Part shown: positions 6,641 to 7,827 of the stretch, piece by piece
Layout of the letters: the number at the start of each line of letters is the position of its first letter
How positions within the stretch are numbered: position 1 is the first letter of the stretch
Assembly (NCBI GenBank): GCA_034437895.1
Contig: DAOTTO010000244.1
Coordinates: forward strand, 1-7,827
Source of the DNA: JANRLJ01 sp034437895
GTDB taxonomy: Bacteria; Chloroflexota; Anaerolineae; Aggregatilineales; Phototrophicaceae
Length of the DNA stretch: 7,827 nucleotides
Direction of reading: 5' to 3'
Made by a program: the position numbers and the translations under genes
The notes under the pieces: generated by a model
Seen by the model: only the letters and a program-made list of their open reading frames with translations
Told to the model about the DNA's origin: nothing
Database searches by the model: none

Positions 6641-6760
6641 CATAAGCGTTACAATGTCTTCGGAAATCGCCTGTACACTTGCTTCTAAATTCTAAAAAGT
6701 GGAAAATCGGCCTTATGCTAGGTAATGTAAGCTAAAGTAATTTTTCTAAAAGGCAGCCGG
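6641..6760 (+). promoter_or_regulatory. Kinase upstream region, presumed to hold its promoter
   Basis: Because a strong terminator ends at 6640, the kinase needs its own promoter in these 120 bases. The best pair I can read is TTGCTT (6679-6684) and GAAAAT (6702-6707) at 17-bp spacing, with TATGCT (6714-6719) as an alternative -10. None is convincing by itself, so the exact promoter is left open. The region is A/T-rich and shows no dyads or repeats beyond this. Confidence 0.3.
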
Positions 6761-7827
6761 ATGGCGAAAAGACCCATTAAACCCACACTCGATAAACCCG
6801 CAACGCTCGTCGGGGCACAGCTTGGTGATTATAAACTCAAGGAAATGCTGGCGACGGGTGGTATGGCGCGTATTTATAAAGGTGAAGATGTTAAGTTAGG
6901 GCGCATGGCAGCGGTCAAAGTGCTGACCCGTGAAATGCTGGAAACGGATGAAACGCTCAGTGGGCGCTTTCAACGTGAAGCCAAAGCCGTCGCCACGATG
7001 GAACATAATAACATTATCACCATCTATCAATATGGCGAGCAAGACGGGCTTTATTTTCTGGCAATGAAGTTGATCGAAGGCGGCGATCTGGCGGATGAAC
7101 TCAACGCCTTACAACGCCAAGGTAAATTGATTGATACCAAGCGTTTGCTCGATATTCTAATGCAAGTTGCATCCGCGCTCGATCATGCTCATGCAGCAGG
7201 CATTATCCACCGTGACGTAAAGCCGTCGAACATCTTGATGGATAAATCCGGCAAAGCAATTTTGACCGATTTCGGCCTTGTGCTTAAACAGCAGCATGAG
7301 AACACAATGGACAAAACGATGGGGACGGCCTTCGGTACGCCGCGTTACATTTCCCCAGAGCAGGCTTTAGCCTCCGAAAGAGCCGTAGCGCAAAGTGATA
7401 TTTATTCGTTGGCGGTGATCCTTTACGAAGGTTTAACGGGCAGCATGGTCTTTAAGGCCGATACCGCCATGCAGATCGCTCTCAGCCACATCAGCGAACC
7501 GCCGCCCTCGCCGCGCACAATTAACCCCAATATTCCGCGTGGTGTCGAGCGAGAAGTCTTAAAAGCCTTAGATAAAGACCCCAAGAAGCGCCATAAGACG
7601 GCAGTTTCCTTTATTGAGGCCGTCAAAGAAGGCTATGGCGATCAGCTCAATGCGAAGGTGAACGAGATTCCGCTGGAAATACTTCGCAGCGCAACGCCTG
7701 TTTTTACGACAGCTCCCAATATGGAGTTGATGTTAGCGGAGAAAAAAGCGGCTGAAGCACAAAAACAAGCCGCCATCCCTAAAGCAATTTTGGGTGATGC
7801 CCCAACGCTTTCTGAAGCTAAAAGACC
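6761..7827 (+). CDS. Hanks-type serine/threonine protein kinase, PknB-like (3' end outside window)
   Basis: The frame is open from an ATG at 6761 to the right edge: 355 complete codons with no stop. AAAAGG (6748-6753) gives a ribosome binding site at good spacing. The kinase domain spans about 22-290: Gly-loop ATGGMARIY (31-39), ATP-anchoring Lys53 (AAVK), helix-C Glu73, catalytic loop HRDVKPSN (150-157, Asp152), metal-binding DFG (170-172), an activation segment with several Thr (182, 186, 189, 193) and SPE (198-200), then SDIYSLAV (212-219). It is an RD kinase with all catalytic residues, so it is probably active and activated by autophosphorylation. The Gly-loop lacks the first and third usual glycines (Ala31, Ala36). 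After the domain comes a Lys/Ala-rich stretch (about 325-342); no membrane segment or sensor domain appears before the window ends. Such kinases phosphorylate Ser/Thr on cytoplasmic targets. The upstream Roadblock protein is a candidate partner. Confidence 0.93.
   Translation, partial: MAKRPIKPTLDKPATLVGAQLGDYKLKEMLATGGMARIYKGEDVKLGRMAAVKVLTREMLETDETLSGRFQREAKAVATMEHNNIITIYQYGEQDGLYFLAMKLIEGGDLADELNALQRQGKLIDTKRLLDILMQVASALDHAHAAGIIHRDVKPSNILMDKSGKAILTDFGLVLKQQHENTMDKTMGTAFGTPRYISPEQALASERAVAQSDIYSLAVILYEGLTGSMVFKADTAMQIALSHISEPPPSPRTINPNIPRGVEREVLKALDKDPKKRHKTAVSFIEAVKEGYGDQLNAKVNEIPLEILRSATPVFTTAPNMELMLAEKKAAEAQKQAAIPKAILGDAPTLSEAKR

Overview
The window reads as chromosomal DNA of a free-living bacterium with moderate G+C. 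The mix of genes suggests a Chloroflexota (Anaerolineae-like) genome: a receiver-like/Roadblock fusion beside a Hanks-type Ser/Thr kinase, a small STAS-like protein, and dispersed intergenic repeats. This placement comes from general familiarity with such gene sets. There is no rRNA or marker gene here to fix it. No prophage, transposase or CRISPR array is present.

Layout. Positions 2-70 hold what may be the last 22 codons of a plus-strand gene. Next comes a compact non-coding unit: a sigma70-like promoter (67-96), a strongly foldable RNA segment (about 104-201) and a good intrinsic terminator (225-260). This unit lies upstream of an ABC-F ATPase gene (354-2003, plus). Just before that gene is an array of GCTAANN heptamers, one of which supplies the ribosome binding site. 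The ABC-F gene converges with a one-base gap on a small minus-strand STAS-like gene (2005-2352) that looks short at its N-terminus. A 76-bp imperfect palindrome built of 9-mers (2369-2444) abuts the 5' side of that small gene. A class A penicillin-binding protein of the PBP1C type follows on the minus strand (2574-5096).

The 5097-5388 intergenic region separates the PBP from a divergent signalling pair. It holds a second GCTAANN array, a cluster of small dyads and a perfect TATAAT box. The first gene of the pair encodes a degenerate receiver plus Roadblock/LC7-like protein (5389-6576) and ends at a strong intrinsic terminator (6608-6640). The second encodes a Hanks-type Ser/Thr protein kinase (6761 to the window end). 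It is still open at the right edge, so its C-terminus is not seen.

How they may work together. The ABC-F protein probably acts on the ribosome, and its leader looks like a candidate for transcription attenuation, although the RNA could equally be a free small RNA. PBP1C polymerises and cross-links peptidoglycan. The pseudo-receiver/Roadblock protein and the kinase are plausible partners in one signalling pathway, but they are separated by a terminator, so they are probably expressed as separate units. The two items most worth follow-up are the structured RNA before the ABC-F gene and the Roadblock/kinase pair.
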